Source: Dehalococcoidia bacterium (GTDB taxonomy: Bacteria; Chloroflexota; Dehalococcoidia; GIF9; AB-539-J10). From it: a stretch of 9,814 nucleotides of DNA. The stretch lies in the NCBI GenBank assembly GCA_030603485.1, contig JAUVXS010000064.1, positions 1 through 9,814 of the forward strand, read 5' to 3'. Of this stretch, positions 1-6,961 are shown piece after piece. Every line of letters starts with the position of its first letter. Within the stretch, counting starts at the first letter, position 1. The translations under genes and the position numbers were made by a program. The notes beneath the pieces are model-generated. The model saw only the letters and a list, made by a program, of their open reading frames with translations. It was not told the DNA's origin and did no database searches.

Positions 1-40
1 CGGGGTGATAGAAGCAGGAAAAGGAAGAAATGACGGTATC

Positions 41-847
41 ATGGAAAAGAACAAAATGAGGATAGCATTTATTGGCGGTGGAGCTATGGGGGAGGCGATG
101 GTTAAATGTCTTTTGACTGAAAAGGTGGCTGCGCCACAAGATATGGTGGTTAGCGATATTAGTCCGGTGCGGCGTGAATTATTGAGCAGGGAATACGGAG
201 TTAGCACTTTAGCTGATAATAAAGAAGCGGTGGCAAATGCCGACTTGATTATTCTGGCAGTGAAGCCTCAGAATCTGCCTCAGGTAATGGAAGAGATAAA
301 GACTCCGTCGCCCGAACAGCTGGTGCTATCTATAGTAGCTGGCGCTACTCTGTCCAGTTTATGCCAGGGTTTGAACCATTCCTCCATAATCCGAGCTATG
401 CCTAATATGCCAGCACAAATTGGCGAGGGAATGACTGTCTGGACAGCAACTGCTGAGACTGAGCAGCAGCAAAGAGAGTTGGCTCAGGCTGTACTGGGTG
501 CTTTGGGTGAAGAAATTTATGTTGCCGATGAAAAATATCTAGGTATGGCCACTGCTTTAAGCGGCAGTGGTCCGGCTTATGTTTTTCTTTTTATCGAGGT
601 GCTCGTCGATGCTGGTGTGCATATTGGCTTGTCTCGGGATATAGCCCAAGAATTGGTGATACAAACTATACTTGGCTCTACTCGCACTGTTGAGAAGACG
701 GGCAAACACCCTGCTGACTTGAGGAACATGGTTACTTCGCCGGGGGGGACCACCACCGAGGCTCTTCTTCAATTAGAAAAGGGGGGATTCCGTTCTCTCC
801 TTCTTGAGGCTGTGGCGGCTGCTTATAAAAAGGCTGAACGCCTTTGA
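41..847 (+). CDS. proC: Pyrroline-5-carboxylate reductase (ProC)
   Basis: This cytosolic enzyme makes the last step of proline synthesis, reducing 1-pyrroline-5-carboxylate to proline with NAD(P)H. Counting from ATG 41, the Rossmann nucleotide-binding loop IGGGAMG lies at residues 11-17, AVKPQ at 73-77, RAMPNMPAQIGEG at 118-130, the dimer helix start ALSGSGPAYVF at 172-182, and the family signature VTSPGGTTTEALL at 231-243. The frame is open to the window edge and a GTG lies at 5. I chose ATG 41 because it gives 268 residues, close to the usual family length of about 270, and a purine-rich AAGGAAG lies about 13 nt upstream. ATG 56 would start directly at the Rossmann strand and is the alternative. 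The methyltransferase gene follows after 12 nt. Runs of seven and six G (742-748, 781-786) lie in conserved coding sequence and the frame is intact. Confidence 0.95.
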   Translation: MEKNKMRIAFIGGGAMGEAMVKCLLTEKVAAPQDMVVSDISPVRRELLSREYGVSTLADNKEAVANADLIILAVKPQNLPQVMEEIKTPSPEQLVLSIVAGATLSSLCQGLNHSSIIRAMPNMPAQIGEGMTVWTATAETEQQQRELAQAVLGALGEEIYVADEKYLGMATALSGSGPAYVFLFIEVLVDAGVHIGLSRDIAQELVIQTILGSTRTVEKTGKHPADLRNMVTSPGGTTTEALLQLEKGGFRSLLLEAVAAAYKKAERL

Positions 848-859
848 GAGTTGTATAAA

Positions 860-1816
860 ATGGATTCGCTTTTTGAATACCGTAACTGCCCAAGTTGTGG
901 GCAAAATAGTTTTGAAGTGCTCTTTGAGTCTAATATGAAGCCAGACGATTTCAATGTACTATTTGACTATAGTATGGAAGAACATGATTCTCAAGAAAGT
1001 GTTGAGGGTTATCTGGTACCTGGAAAGGAATGGGGAAGGCATGTCAAGTGCAAGAATTGTCAGCTTATATATATGAATCCAATGGAGAAAGTGAGCAAGA
1101 CCAACGAGTATTACTCCAAAGCAAAGAATACTCATGCTCCTACTATACGCAAAAGTTATTTAAGGACTGCTGAATCCCAGGTAAGCCTAATTCAAAAATA
1201 TGCGAACGGCACAAACCTTTTAGATATAGGTTGTGCACAAGGTTTCTTTCTCTTCGGTGCCTCTAAGGCTGGATATACTACTAAAGGGATTGAAATAGCA
1301 CAAGATGCGGCAGCATATGCGATAAGGGAATTTGGCTTAGATATAGAAGCAAAGCCCTTTGAAGAACTACAGTTCGCTGAAAACTATTTCGATGTAGTTA
1401 CTCTATGGCAAGTTCTGGAGCATGTGCCATACCCGCTCATGATGCTCAAAGCAGTTCATAGAATACTCAAGCCTGGAGGGCTGCTAGTAGTATCAACTCC
1501 AAATATTGAAACGATACCGGCGAAAATCTTAAGGAAAAGGTGGTGGGATATAAAGAGGCTTCATATCAACCAATTTACTACAAGAACTCTTACGGATATC
1601 CTCCAGAATACAGGATTCAAGAATATATCCTCTACCTCTTATAGAGGATTTGTGAGCCTATCTATATTACTTACAATGATGTTAAAATACCTGGGCGTAT
1701 ATGAGCAATTAAAGGCTTTATTCAATCCTGACTATGTTTTAGGCAGGATTCTGAACAAGATAATGTTAGTATATTCATCAAAGCTTAATCACTGTGTCGT
1801 GCTCGGCTTCAAGTAG
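860..1816 (+). CDS. Zinc-ribbon class I SAM-dependent methyltransferase
   Basis: This is a predicted methyltransferase of 318 residues; its substrate cannot be told from the sequence. The N-terminus carries two CxxC pairs, Cys10/Cys13 (CPSC) and Cys64/Cys67 (CKNC), arranged like the putative zinc-binding domain often found in front of methyltransferase domains. The SAM-binding fold follows: motif I LLDIGCAQGFF at 120-130, an acidic turn near Glu145, the FDVVTLWQVLEHVP strand at 177-190, and ILKPGGLLVVSTPN at 202-215. The C-terminal 60 residues include a hydrophobic stretch around 264-280 that may touch the membrane. ATG 860 is preferred over TTG 851, which would begin right after the purine-rich GAGAG at 846-850; ATG 860 sits 9 nt after it. 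The gene ends in tandem in-frame stops TAG TAA. It lies between proC and a radical SAM gene, all on one strand. Related proteins act on cell-surface sugars, lipids or small metabolites, but this is inference. Confidence 0.85.
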   Translation: MDSLFEYRNCPSCGQNSFEVLFESNMKPDDFNVLFDYSMEEHDSQESVEGYLVPGKEWGRHVKCKNCQLIYMNPMEKVSKTNEYYSKAKNTHAPTIRKSYLRTAESQVSLIQKYANGTNLLDIGCAQGFFLFGASKAGYTTKGIEIAQDAAAYAIREFGLDIEAKPFEELQFAENYFDVVTLWQVLEHVPYPLMMLKAVHRILKPGGLLVVSTPNIETIPAKILRKRWWDIKRLHINQFTTRTLTDILQNTGFKNISSTSYRGFVSLSILLTMMLKYLGVYEQLKALFNPDYVLGRILNKIMLVYSSKLNHCVVLGFK

Positions 1817-1839
1817 TAAATTGAGGTTATTACTAAATA

Positions 1840-2832
1840 ATGGCAAATATTTCTCCATTACAGGGCATTAGAATTGCCACGAAGGAAATACATAACTACA
1901 TAACTGATCGCCCTATAGTGCTTTCTTATGAAGTGACGTTTTCTTGTAACTGCAATTGCCGTCACTGTGACCTTGGGGGGTTAGTAAAGGATGAAAAGCA
2001 AATTCCTCCAGAGGAGTATGGAGACTTAACTCGGCGACTGAAGCCGCTTGTAGCGCAGATTTCTGGTGGTGAGCCACTTCTACGTAAGGATATAGCAGCC
2101 ATAGTCAAGGCTATCAAGCAAGCCGGGCCAGAATACGTGATACTCGTTACCAACGGGGCGCTGCTGAACGAGAGCAATTATCTCCAATTACGTGAAGCAG
2201 GGGTACATCAATTTTCTGTATCACTTGACTTCCCTGATGAGCGGCATGACGAATTTCGACGACGGCCGGGTCTCTATAAACGTTTGGAGCAGAGTCTGCC
2301 CCGGCTAGCAAAGCTTGGGTTTCGAGATATTATCTTGAACACAGCTATAACTCAAGCCAATGTGGGGGAAATATTGCCCTTGACAAAGAAGGCCACTGAG
2401 TGGGGTGTAGATATATCGTATAGTGCATATACTCCGCTGCGAACAGGGAATAAGGACTATTGCCTCAACAATGGAGAGGATTTGGAACTTTTACGCCAGG
2501 CCATCGACGAACTAGTAATATTAAAGAAGCAGGGTATCCATCTAGTTAACCCAGAACTCACGCTCCGAGATACTTTGAAATTCTTTGAACGAGGATATAT
2601 ACCAAATTGTAAGGCAGGCATAAGATTTCTTGTTGTAATGCCTGACGGTAGCCTGGTTCCCTGTTCATTGCACCGCAGCAAGTACGCTACTCAAAAAGAG
2701 ATGATAGAAGATTTTTCCCGAACTAACCAATGCGGTAGTTGTTATGTCGCTATAAGGTCCTACAGTGAGATGTCGCTTTTGAGTCACGGGAAAAATATCC
2801 CTAAGTACATACGGCAAATGATTTTTCACTGA
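1840..2832 (+). CDS. Radical SAM enzyme with C-terminal cysteine (SPASM/twitch-like) region
   Basis: This 330-residue protein should reductively cleave SAM at a [4Fe-4S] cluster to make a 5'-deoxyadenosyl radical; its substrate is unknown. The cluster motif CxxxCxxC is Cys36, Cys40 and Cys43, with an extra Cys38 in between. The SAM-contacting SGGEP motif is at 75-79, followed by strand motifs VTNGALL and FSVSLD. The C-terminal part has Cys257, Cys275, Cys298 and Cys301 in a setting (VVMPDGSLVPC ... CGSC) typical of SPASM or twitch regions that hold an auxiliary Fe-S cluster, although a full seven-cysteine SPASM set is not visible. A GAGGT about 12 nt upstream of the ATG can serve as ribosome binding site. 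The gene follows the methyltransferase by 23 nt and the two are probably co-transcribed. Candidate roles include peptide, lipid or cofactor modification; none is supported specifically. Confidence 0.85.
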   Translation: MANISPLQGIRIATKEIHNYITDRPIVLSYEVTFSCNCNCRHCDLGGLVKDEKQIPPEEYGDLTRRLKPLVAQISGGEPLLRKDIAAIVKAIKQAGPEYVILVTNGALLNESNYLQLREAGVHQFSVSLDFPDERHDEFRRRPGLYKRLEQSLPRLAKLGFRDIILNTAITQANVGEILPLTKKATEWGVDISYSAYTPLRTGNKDYCLNNGEDLELLRQAIDELVILKKQGIHLVNPELTLRDTLKFFERGYIPNCKAGIRFLVVMPDGSLVPCSLHRSKYATQKEMIEDFSRTNQCGSCYVAIRSYSEMSLLSHGKNIPKYIRQMIFH

Positions 2833-2847
2833 GAGATATTCATTAAC

Positions 2848-2865
2848 CGCTCTTGGTGAGCGTTT
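2848..2865 (+). terminator. Possible weak terminator after the radical SAM gene
   Basis: A CGCTC/GAGCG stem with the loop TTGGT is followed only by a three-T run. It begins 15 nt after the stop codon, where a terminator would be expected, but the stem is short and the T-tract poor. An alternative pairing with the GTTTGGC/GCCAAAC arms at 2862-2895 could form instead. Confidence 0.25.
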
Positions 2866-2909
2866 GGCTGAGCTCAAGCCGAGGTCTTGCCAAACTATGA
2901 GCGACACTC

Positions 2910-2946
2910 AAGATAAAATCAGCCCGCCTTATACACGCTCAGGGCT
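2910..2946 (-). terminator. Possible terminator after the ferredoxin gene
   Basis: Read on the minus strand, arms AGCCC (2946-2942) and GGGCT (2925-2921) are followed by GATTTTATCTT. The T-rich tail is in the right place, 50 to 90 nt after the ferredoxin stop, but the loop is 16 nt. The competing CACGCT/AGCGTG hairpin at 2934-2952 has a tighter loop and no T-tract. This is a weak prediction. Confidence 0.25.
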
Positions 2947-2997
2947 AGCGTGCTATCAAACGGATACTTTCCACCAAAATATTGGACAAGCTTTATT

Positions 2998-3264
2998 CTA
3001 AGTGGCGGCCGGAGTCTCACCGGGGTGTAGCTTGCGCCACTTTTCCAACAACTGCTCTTGTGTTTCCTTGTGGTCGGGGTCAGGAATGCAAGAGTCCACA
3101 GGGCAAACCTCAACACACTTTTGTGACTCGAACCAACCAACACACTCAGTGCATTTATCAGGGTCGATGATATAAATTTCCTCCCCCTCAGTTATGGCCT
3201 CGTTTTTGCATTCTGGTTCGCAGGCACCACAACTAATGCACTCATCAGTAATTTTGTATGCCAT
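2998..3264 (-). CDS. 2[4Fe-4S] ferredoxin, Allochromatium (Alvin/YfhL) type
   Basis: This is a small soluble electron carrier of 88 residues. The first cluster motif is Cys9, Cys12, Cys15 and Cys19. The second is Cys38, Cys41, Cys50 and Cys54, where the eight residues between Cys41 and Cys50 are the loop insertion diagnostic of the Allochromatium vinosum family, along with the CVEVCPVD segment. A ninth cysteine, Cys59, matches the extra cysteine known near cluster II in that family. The charged C-terminal helix (about 66-80) is also typical. The usual proline after the fourth cysteine is Lys20 here. A very strong ribosome binding site, AAGGAGGT, lies 9 nt before the ATG. The gene follows coaD by 35 nt. 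From memory, coaD-ferredoxin linkage also occurs in Pseudomonas, where this ferredoxin is essential. It might donate electrons to radical SAM or other Fe-S enzymes, but no partner is shown. Confidence 0.93.
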   Translation of the reverse strand: MAYKITDECISCGACEPECKNEAITEGEEIYIIDPDKCTECVGWFESQKCVEVCPVDSCIPDPDHKETQEQLLEKWRKLHPGETPAAT

Positions 3265-3273
3265 CTTTCTATT

Positions 3274-3281
3274 ACCTCCTT
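3274..3281 (-). promoter_or_regulatory. Strong Shine-Dalgarno site of the ferredoxin gene
   Basis: The minus strand reads AAGGAGGT, a near-perfect complement of the 16S rRNA 3' end, 9 nt before the ferredoxin ATG. It is among the strongest ribosome binding sites in the window and suggests independent, high-level translation of the last gene of this operon. Confidence 0.8.
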
Positions 3282-3299
3282 AATTTTTAGCGCTTAATT

Positions 3300-3812
3300 T
3301 TACATTTTATCCTTACCAGTGGCAAGCTCAGCGGGCGTGGAAAACTTCTCCTTTAGAGCTACAGCCACGTGGTCAGGAACCATACCTTCAAGACAGCCTC
3401 CTAACTTAGCCACTTCCTTGATCAGGGTAGAGCTAAGAAATTGATATTGAGAGCTGGTCATTAAGCAAAGTAGCTCAATGTCTGGCGCCAGCTTTCTATT
3501 CATCAGCGCCATTTCAAATTCCCGTTCGAAGTCAGAACTTGCTCTCAAACCGCGGATCATAACCTTTCCTCCTAGCTGGCGTATAAAATCCACGGTCAGC
3601 CCTTTGAAAGCTTTAACATGGACGTTGGGCAAGCCAGTTACCGCCTCTTCCACTAATCTTACCCTTTGCTCGAAAGAGAAAAGCGGCTGTTTATCAGGGT
3701 TCTCATAGATACCGACAATTAACTTTTCGACTAGAGCTGCTGCTCGTTCGATAATATCCATGTGACCGTAGGTGGGAGGGTCAAAGGTACCGGGATAAAC
3801 TGCTATGACCAT
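3300..3812 (-). CDS. coaD: Phosphopantetheine adenylyltransferase (CoaD)
   Basis: This cytosolic enzyme catalyses the penultimate step of coenzyme A synthesis, transferring AMP from ATP to 4'-phosphopantetheine to give dephospho-CoA. The nucleotidyltransferase start YPGTFDPPTYGHMDII covers residues 6-21, with the TxGH catalytic motif at 14-17 (TYGH). Conserved Lys41 lies in NPDKQPLFS. IRGLRASSDFEREFEMA is at 87-102 and the SSTLIKEVAKLGG segment at 127-139 contacts ATP. The length of 170 residues is near the usual 160 or so, with a polar tail. ATG 3812 was chosen over TTG 3818 because AAGGAGG at 3820-3826 is spaced 7 nt from the ATG and only 1 nt from the TTG. The gene begins 2 nt after the rsmD stop, so the two are surely co-transcribed and probably translationally coupled. 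Confidence 0.96.
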   Translation of the reverse strand: MVIAVYPGTFDPPTYGHMDIIERAAALVEKLIVGIYENPDKQPLFSFEQRVRLVEEAVTGLPNVHVKAFKGLTVDFIRQLGGKVMIRGLRASSDFEREFEMALMNRKLAPDIELLCLMTSSQYQFLSSTLIKEVAKLGGCLEGMVPDHVAVALKEKFSTPAELATGKDKM

Positions 3813-3814
3813 AG

Positions 3815-4363
3815 TCAAGCCTCCTTCTGGTATATAAAAATAAAAGTGTCACCGTAGCGGCGCTGCTTAACAAGATGAAGTCCATCATAGTTGGAATTTA
3901 AGGGGGAGCGATTTGCATGGCAAAGCACGGCTGTAGAGTTTTTCACTAGCAAATTTGACTTAGCTAAATTTACCAGTAGATTATTTGTGGAAAGGTTAGA
4001 GTAAGGTGGGTCTATGAAGATAATATCGTAACTATTGTTAAGGAAAGTAAGTGCTTTGCTCACACTGCAGCAGTAAACGTGAGCCCGATGTAGTTCCCCT
4101 ATTTTTTCCAAGTTGGTTCTGATAATGTCACAGCAGCTTTTTCTGTGGTCAACAAAATCGACCCATTCTGCCCTACGGCTCAGAGCTTCGATACCCAGAG
4201 CACCGCTGCCGGCGTATAAATCAAGAACCTGACGCCAATTGGTAGGTCTGTTCTCCAAAAGAGAGAATATAGCTTGCCTGACCACGCTGGTCGTGGGTCT
4301 AATGGAGCGCTTTGGCAGAGTTTTTAAATGAGTTCCCTTTACTGCACCACCAGTGATTCGCAT
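3815..4363 (-). CDS. rsmD: 16S rRNA (guanine-966-N2)-methyltransferase RsmD
   Basis: RsmD methylates N2 of G966 of 16S rRNA in the assembling 30S subunit, using SAM. The protein has 182 residues, typical for the family. The N-terminus MRITGGAVKGTHLKT and RPTTSVVRQAIFSLL (22-36) are the RsmD-specific RNA-binding start. The SAM motif I, VLDLYAGSGALGIEALSR, lies at 46-63, and the catalytic IIFIDPPYS (the [N/D]PPY motif of N2-guanine and N6-adenine methylases) is near 114-122. A GAAGG ribosome binding site (4373-4377) lies 9 nt before the ATG. The gene is first in the rsmD-coaD-ferredoxin operon and faces clpC across a divergent promoter region. The rsmD-coaD linkage is common across bacteria and supports the call. 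Confidence 0.94.
   Translation of the reverse strand: MRITGGAVKGTHLKTLPKRSIRPTTSVVRQAIFSLLENRPTNWRQVLDLYAGSGALGIEALSRRAEWVDFVDHRKSCCDIIRTNLEKIGELHRAHVYCCSVSKALTFLNNSYDIIFIDPPYSNLSTNNLLVNLAKSNLLVKNSTAVLCHANRSPLNSNYDGLHLVKQRRYGDTFIFIYQKEA
3820..3826 (-). promoter_or_regulatory. Shine-Dalgarno site that fixes the coaD start
   Basis: The minus strand reads AAGGAGG inside the last codons of rsmD. It is 7 nt from ATG 3812 and 1 nt from TTG 3818, so it decides for the ATG. Confidence 0.8.
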
Positions 4364-4399
4364 TTCTATGAACCTTCAATAATAATTTTGTGGTATTAT

Positions 4400-4429
4400 A
4401 GTATATTACTATTCTATCGCTTCTTTCAA
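4400..4429 (-). promoter_or_regulatory. Sigma70-type promoter of the rsmD-coaD-ferredoxin operon
   Basis: On the minus strand a TTGAAA -35 box (4424-4429) and a TATACT -10 box (4400-4405) are separated by 18 nt, each matching the consensus at five of six positions. A perfect TATAAT at 4395-4400 is also present but would be 23 nt from that -35. Transcription would begin near 4393, leaving a leader of about 30 nt. A perfect inverted repeat, ATAGTA-TAT-TACTAT (4398-4412), overlaps the -10 box. Confidence 0.6.
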
Positions 4430-4442
4430 GTAAGGGGGATTA

Positions 4443-4471
4443 TTGACTGGAAGGGTAGTATGTTCTATACT
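4443..4471 (+). promoter_or_regulatory. Near-consensus sigma70-type promoter of clpC
   Basis: TTGACT (4443-4448) and TATACT (4466-4471) are separated by exactly 17 nt, which is the optimal spacing; each box differs from the consensus at one position. Transcription would start near 4478, about 22 nt before the clpC ATG. An inverted repeat, AGTAT-GTTCT-ATACT (4457-4471), overlaps the -10 box. I see neither a CIRCE element nor a CtsR-type heptad repeat here, so clpC is probably not under HrcA or CtsR control. Confidence 0.75.
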
Positions 4472-4499
4472 TTAGGTTAAAACTGCAAATGGTGTTGAA

Positions 4500-6959
4500 A
4501 TGAGCACAGGATTTGAAAGGTTTTCTGAAGGAGCTCGTAGGGTGCTGACTCGGGCTCAAGGAGAAGCACAACGCTTGGGCCACAGTTACATCGATACTGA
4601 GCACATATTATTGGGGATAGCAGGGGAGGAGTCAGGGATTGCGTCCAGAGTCTTAAGTAATCTGGGTATCTCGATGAGTAAGATACAGGCGGCCGTAGAA
4701 TTTGTAATTGGAAAAGGAGAGCGTCGAGCTACCAGTGGAGATGTTGACCTTGCTCCTCGGGCGAAAAGGGCTATCGAGTTTGCTGTGGATGAGGCACGCC
4801 GTCTTAATTCCAGCTATATAGGTGTTGAGCACCTTTTGCTTGGATTGCTGCGTGAAAACGAAGGGGTAGCTTTTAGTGTTTTAGAGAGTTTTGGTATTAC
4901 CTTGGAGCGAACGCGTGATGAGGTCAATCGAGTTGTCAGGCAGGAAGCTGTGCGGACTCGTACCGCAGGTCGCGTTGTCTCACGCACACCGACCTTGGAT
5001 CAACTTGGAACCGATTTAACTGCCCTAGCCCGAGCGGACAAACTTGACCCTATTATTGGGCGTAGCAAGGAGATTGAACGGATAATTCAAATACTAAGTC
5101 GTCGTACTAAAAACAATCCCGCGCTTATAGGTGAAGCAGGTGTAGGCAAGACAGCTATTGTTGAAGGGTTAGCCCAGCACATAATAGCTGGGGAGGTTCC
5201 TGAGGTATTACAGGGCAAGAGAATAGTGGCATTGGACATAGGTGCTCTGGTGGCGGGAACAAAATATCGTGGTGAATTTGAGGAGAGGCTAAAGAAGGTT
5301 ATTGATGAAGAGAAAGCTGCCGGTAATTGCATCTTATTTATTGATGAAATGCAGACTATTGTGGGTGCTGGAGCAGCTGAAGGTGCGGTTGACGCCTCTA
5401 ACCTCCTGAAGCCTTCGTTGTCGCGTGGCGAGATTCAATGTATTGGTGCCACTACTTTGGACGACTACCGCAAATATGTGGAAAAAGACCCAGCTTTGGA
5501 ACGGCGGTTTCAACCTGTCCTGGTAGCCGAACCTACTATGGAAGAAACCCTGGAGATATTGCGAGGCATTAAACACAGATATGAAGAATTTCACCAACTG
5601 GATATAAGCGACGAAGCCTTGCAGACAGCGGCTACGCTGGCTACCAGATATATAGCGGACCGTTTTTTGCCTGATAAGTCTATTGATTTGATAGATGAAG
5701 CTAGTTCTCGAGTACGCATTAAACGGGGTAGTGCCCCCATTGGCTTAGCTGAGGCAAGGCGAGCTTTGGAAAGTGTACGCAAGGAAAAAGAATCGGCTGT
5801 CGCATCTCAACAGTATGAGTATTCCAGTGAGTTGCGTGATCGTGAGGTTCAACTAACGGAGAAAATCGGGGTTATCGAAAAGGACTGGCAGGTTAAGAAG
5901 GAACAATCCAAACCTGTAGTTACCTCAGAGGATATTGCCGAGGTAGCCAGCATGTGGACGGGCATACCTGTGGTAAAGTTGACTATCGATGAAACCAGCC
6001 GCCTTCTACAGATGGAGGAGGCTCTACATCGCCGTATCATTGGCCAGGATGAGGCTATCAATACCGTGGCCAAAGCGGTAAGAAGGGCTCGAGCTGGGGT
6101 AAAAGACCCGAGGCGTCCCATTGGTGTCTTCATCTTTTTGGGCCCCACCGGAGTGGGTAAAACCGAATTGGTAAGGGCCTTAGCCGAGTTCATGTTTGGT
6201 AGCGAAGATGCTTTGGTCAGGCTTGACATGTCGGAGTTTATGGAGCGTCACACTGTAGCTCGCTTGGTTGGAGCACCACCAGGTTATATTGGTTATGAGG
6301 AAGGGGGTCAATTAACCGAGGCAGTAAGGCGGAAGTCCTATTGTGCTATTCTCCTCGATGAAATTGAAAAGGCGCATTATGATGTATTTAATATCCTGCT
6401 CCAGATTTTTGATGATGGTCATTTGACCGATGCCAAAGGGCGAAGGGTTGATTTCCGTAATAGCATTATAGTCATGACCAGCAATGCCGGTGCCGAGCTT
6501 ATTAAGCGTGATATGAGCCTCGGCTTTGCTGCCCATGTCGATGGCGAGGGAAAACAGCAAATGGAGTACGAGAAAATGAAGGAGAAAGTGCTCGGGGAGA
6601 TGAAGAAAATCTTCCGGCCCGAGTTCCTTAACCGCGTTGATGGCACGGTCGTATTCCACGCTTTAGACAAAGAGCATATTCGCCAGATTGTTGACCTGAT
6701 GCTTAACCAGGTTGTCGCTTCCCTTGGAGAGAAGAATATCACTTTGGAAGTAACCGATGAAGCTAGAGATTTTATAGGCAACAAGGGTTATGACCCTGTT
6801 TTTGGAGCCCGCCCCTTGCGTCGCACCATCCAAAATTTGGTTGAGGATCAACTCTCCGAAGCTTTGCTGCGTGGTGAATTCCTGTCTGGAGACACGGTGG
6901 TTGTGGATTGCGTCGATGAGGAAATTGTAATGAAACCATTGGTTAAGGAGACTACGTAA
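4500..6959 (+). CDS. clpC: ClpC, AAA+ unfoldase of the Clp protease
   Basis: ClpC is a hexameric ATP-driven unfoldase that feeds proteins into ClpP; it acts in the cytosol. Its 819 residues fit the family. Two Clp N-domain repeats cover about 4-145. AAA module 1 has Walker A GEAGVGKT at 211-218, pore loop GTKYRGEFEERL from 253, Walker B LFIDE at 279-283, and arginine fingers in ALERRFQPV at 332-340. A UVR-like middle domain (about 415-460) marks ClpC rather than ClpB or ClpA. AAA module 2 has Walker A GPTGVGKT at 548-555, pore loop GYIGYEEGG at 595-603, Walker B AILLDE at 616-621, and sensor 1 MTSNAG from 659. The LGF tripeptide at 674-676 is the ClpP-docking loop, so partnership with ClpP is likely. 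The residue after the Walker B DEM is Gln285 where His is usual. Translation uses a weak GGTG 5 nt before the ATG. The adaptor genes mcsA and mcsB and the regulator ctsR are absent upstream. Confidence 0.96.
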   Translation: MSTGFERFSEGARRVLTRAQGEAQRLGHSYIDTEHILLGIAGEESGIASRVLSNLGISMSKIQAAVEFVIGKGERRATSGDVDLAPRAKRAIEFAVDEARRLNSSYIGVEHLLLGLLRENEGVAFSVLESFGITLERTRDEVNRVVRQEAVRTRTAGRVVSRTPTLDQLGTDLTALARADKLDPIIGRSKEIERIIQILSRRTKNNPALIGEAGVGKTAIVEGLAQHIIAGEVPEVLQGKRIVALDIGALVAGTKYRGEFEERLKKVIDEEKAAGNCILFIDEMQTIVGAGAAEGAVDASNLLKPSLSRGEIQCIGATTLDDYRKYVEKDPALERRFQPVLVAEPTMEETLEILRGIKHRYEEFHQLDISDEALQTAATLATRYIADRFLPDKSIDLIDEASSRVRIKRGSAPIGLAEARRALESVRKEKESAVASQQYEYSSELRDREVQLTEKIGVIEKDWQVKKEQSKPVVTSEDIAEVASMWTGIPVVKLTIDETSRLLQMEEALHRRIIGQDEAINTVAKAVRRARAGVKDPRRPIGVFIFLGPTGVGKTELVRALAEFMFGSEDALVRLDMSEFMERHTVARLVGAPPGYIGYEEGGQLTEAVRRKSYCAILLDEIEKAHYDVFNILLQIFDDGHLTDAKGRRVDFRNSIIVMTSNAGAELIKRDMSLGFAAHVDGEGKQQMEYEKMKEKVLGEMKKIFRPEFLNRVDGTVVFHALDKEHIRQIVDLMLNQVVASLGEKNITLEVTDEARDFIGNKGYDPVFGARPLRRTIQNLVEDQLSEALLRGEFLSGDTVVVDCVDEEIVMKPLVKETT

Positions 6960-6961
6960 AT

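Larger units (their letters stand above)
2833..2997. other. Convergent intergenic region with several inverted repeats
   Basis: This 165-nt stretch separates the plus-strand radical SAM gene from the minus-strand ferredoxin gene. No coding potential is convincing. It contains overlapping short inverted repeats: CGCTC/GAGCG at 2848-2862, GTTTGGC/GCCAAAC at 2862-2895, AGCCC/GGGCT at 2921-2946, and CACGCT/AGCGTG at 2934-2952. Two are listed separately as weak terminator candidates. No tRNA or known RNA structure was recognised. Confidence 0.6.

Noticed and set aside
742..786. G7 and G6 tracts in proC as phase-variable switches
   Set aside because: They encode conserved glycine and neighbouring residues of the family signature and the frame is intact; such short tracts in a biosynthesis gene are not evidence of phase variation.
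2982..3170. Plus-strand open frame of 62 codons over the ferredoxin gene
   Set aside because: It is antisense to a clear 2[4Fe-4S] ferredoxin with eight correctly spaced cysteines and a strong ribosome binding site.
5849..6784. Open frames of 115 to 126 codons on the minus strand inside clpC
   Set aside because: They lie antisense to strongly conserved clpC coding sequence, show low-complexity Ser/Arg-rich composition and no recognisable domain or ribosome binding site.
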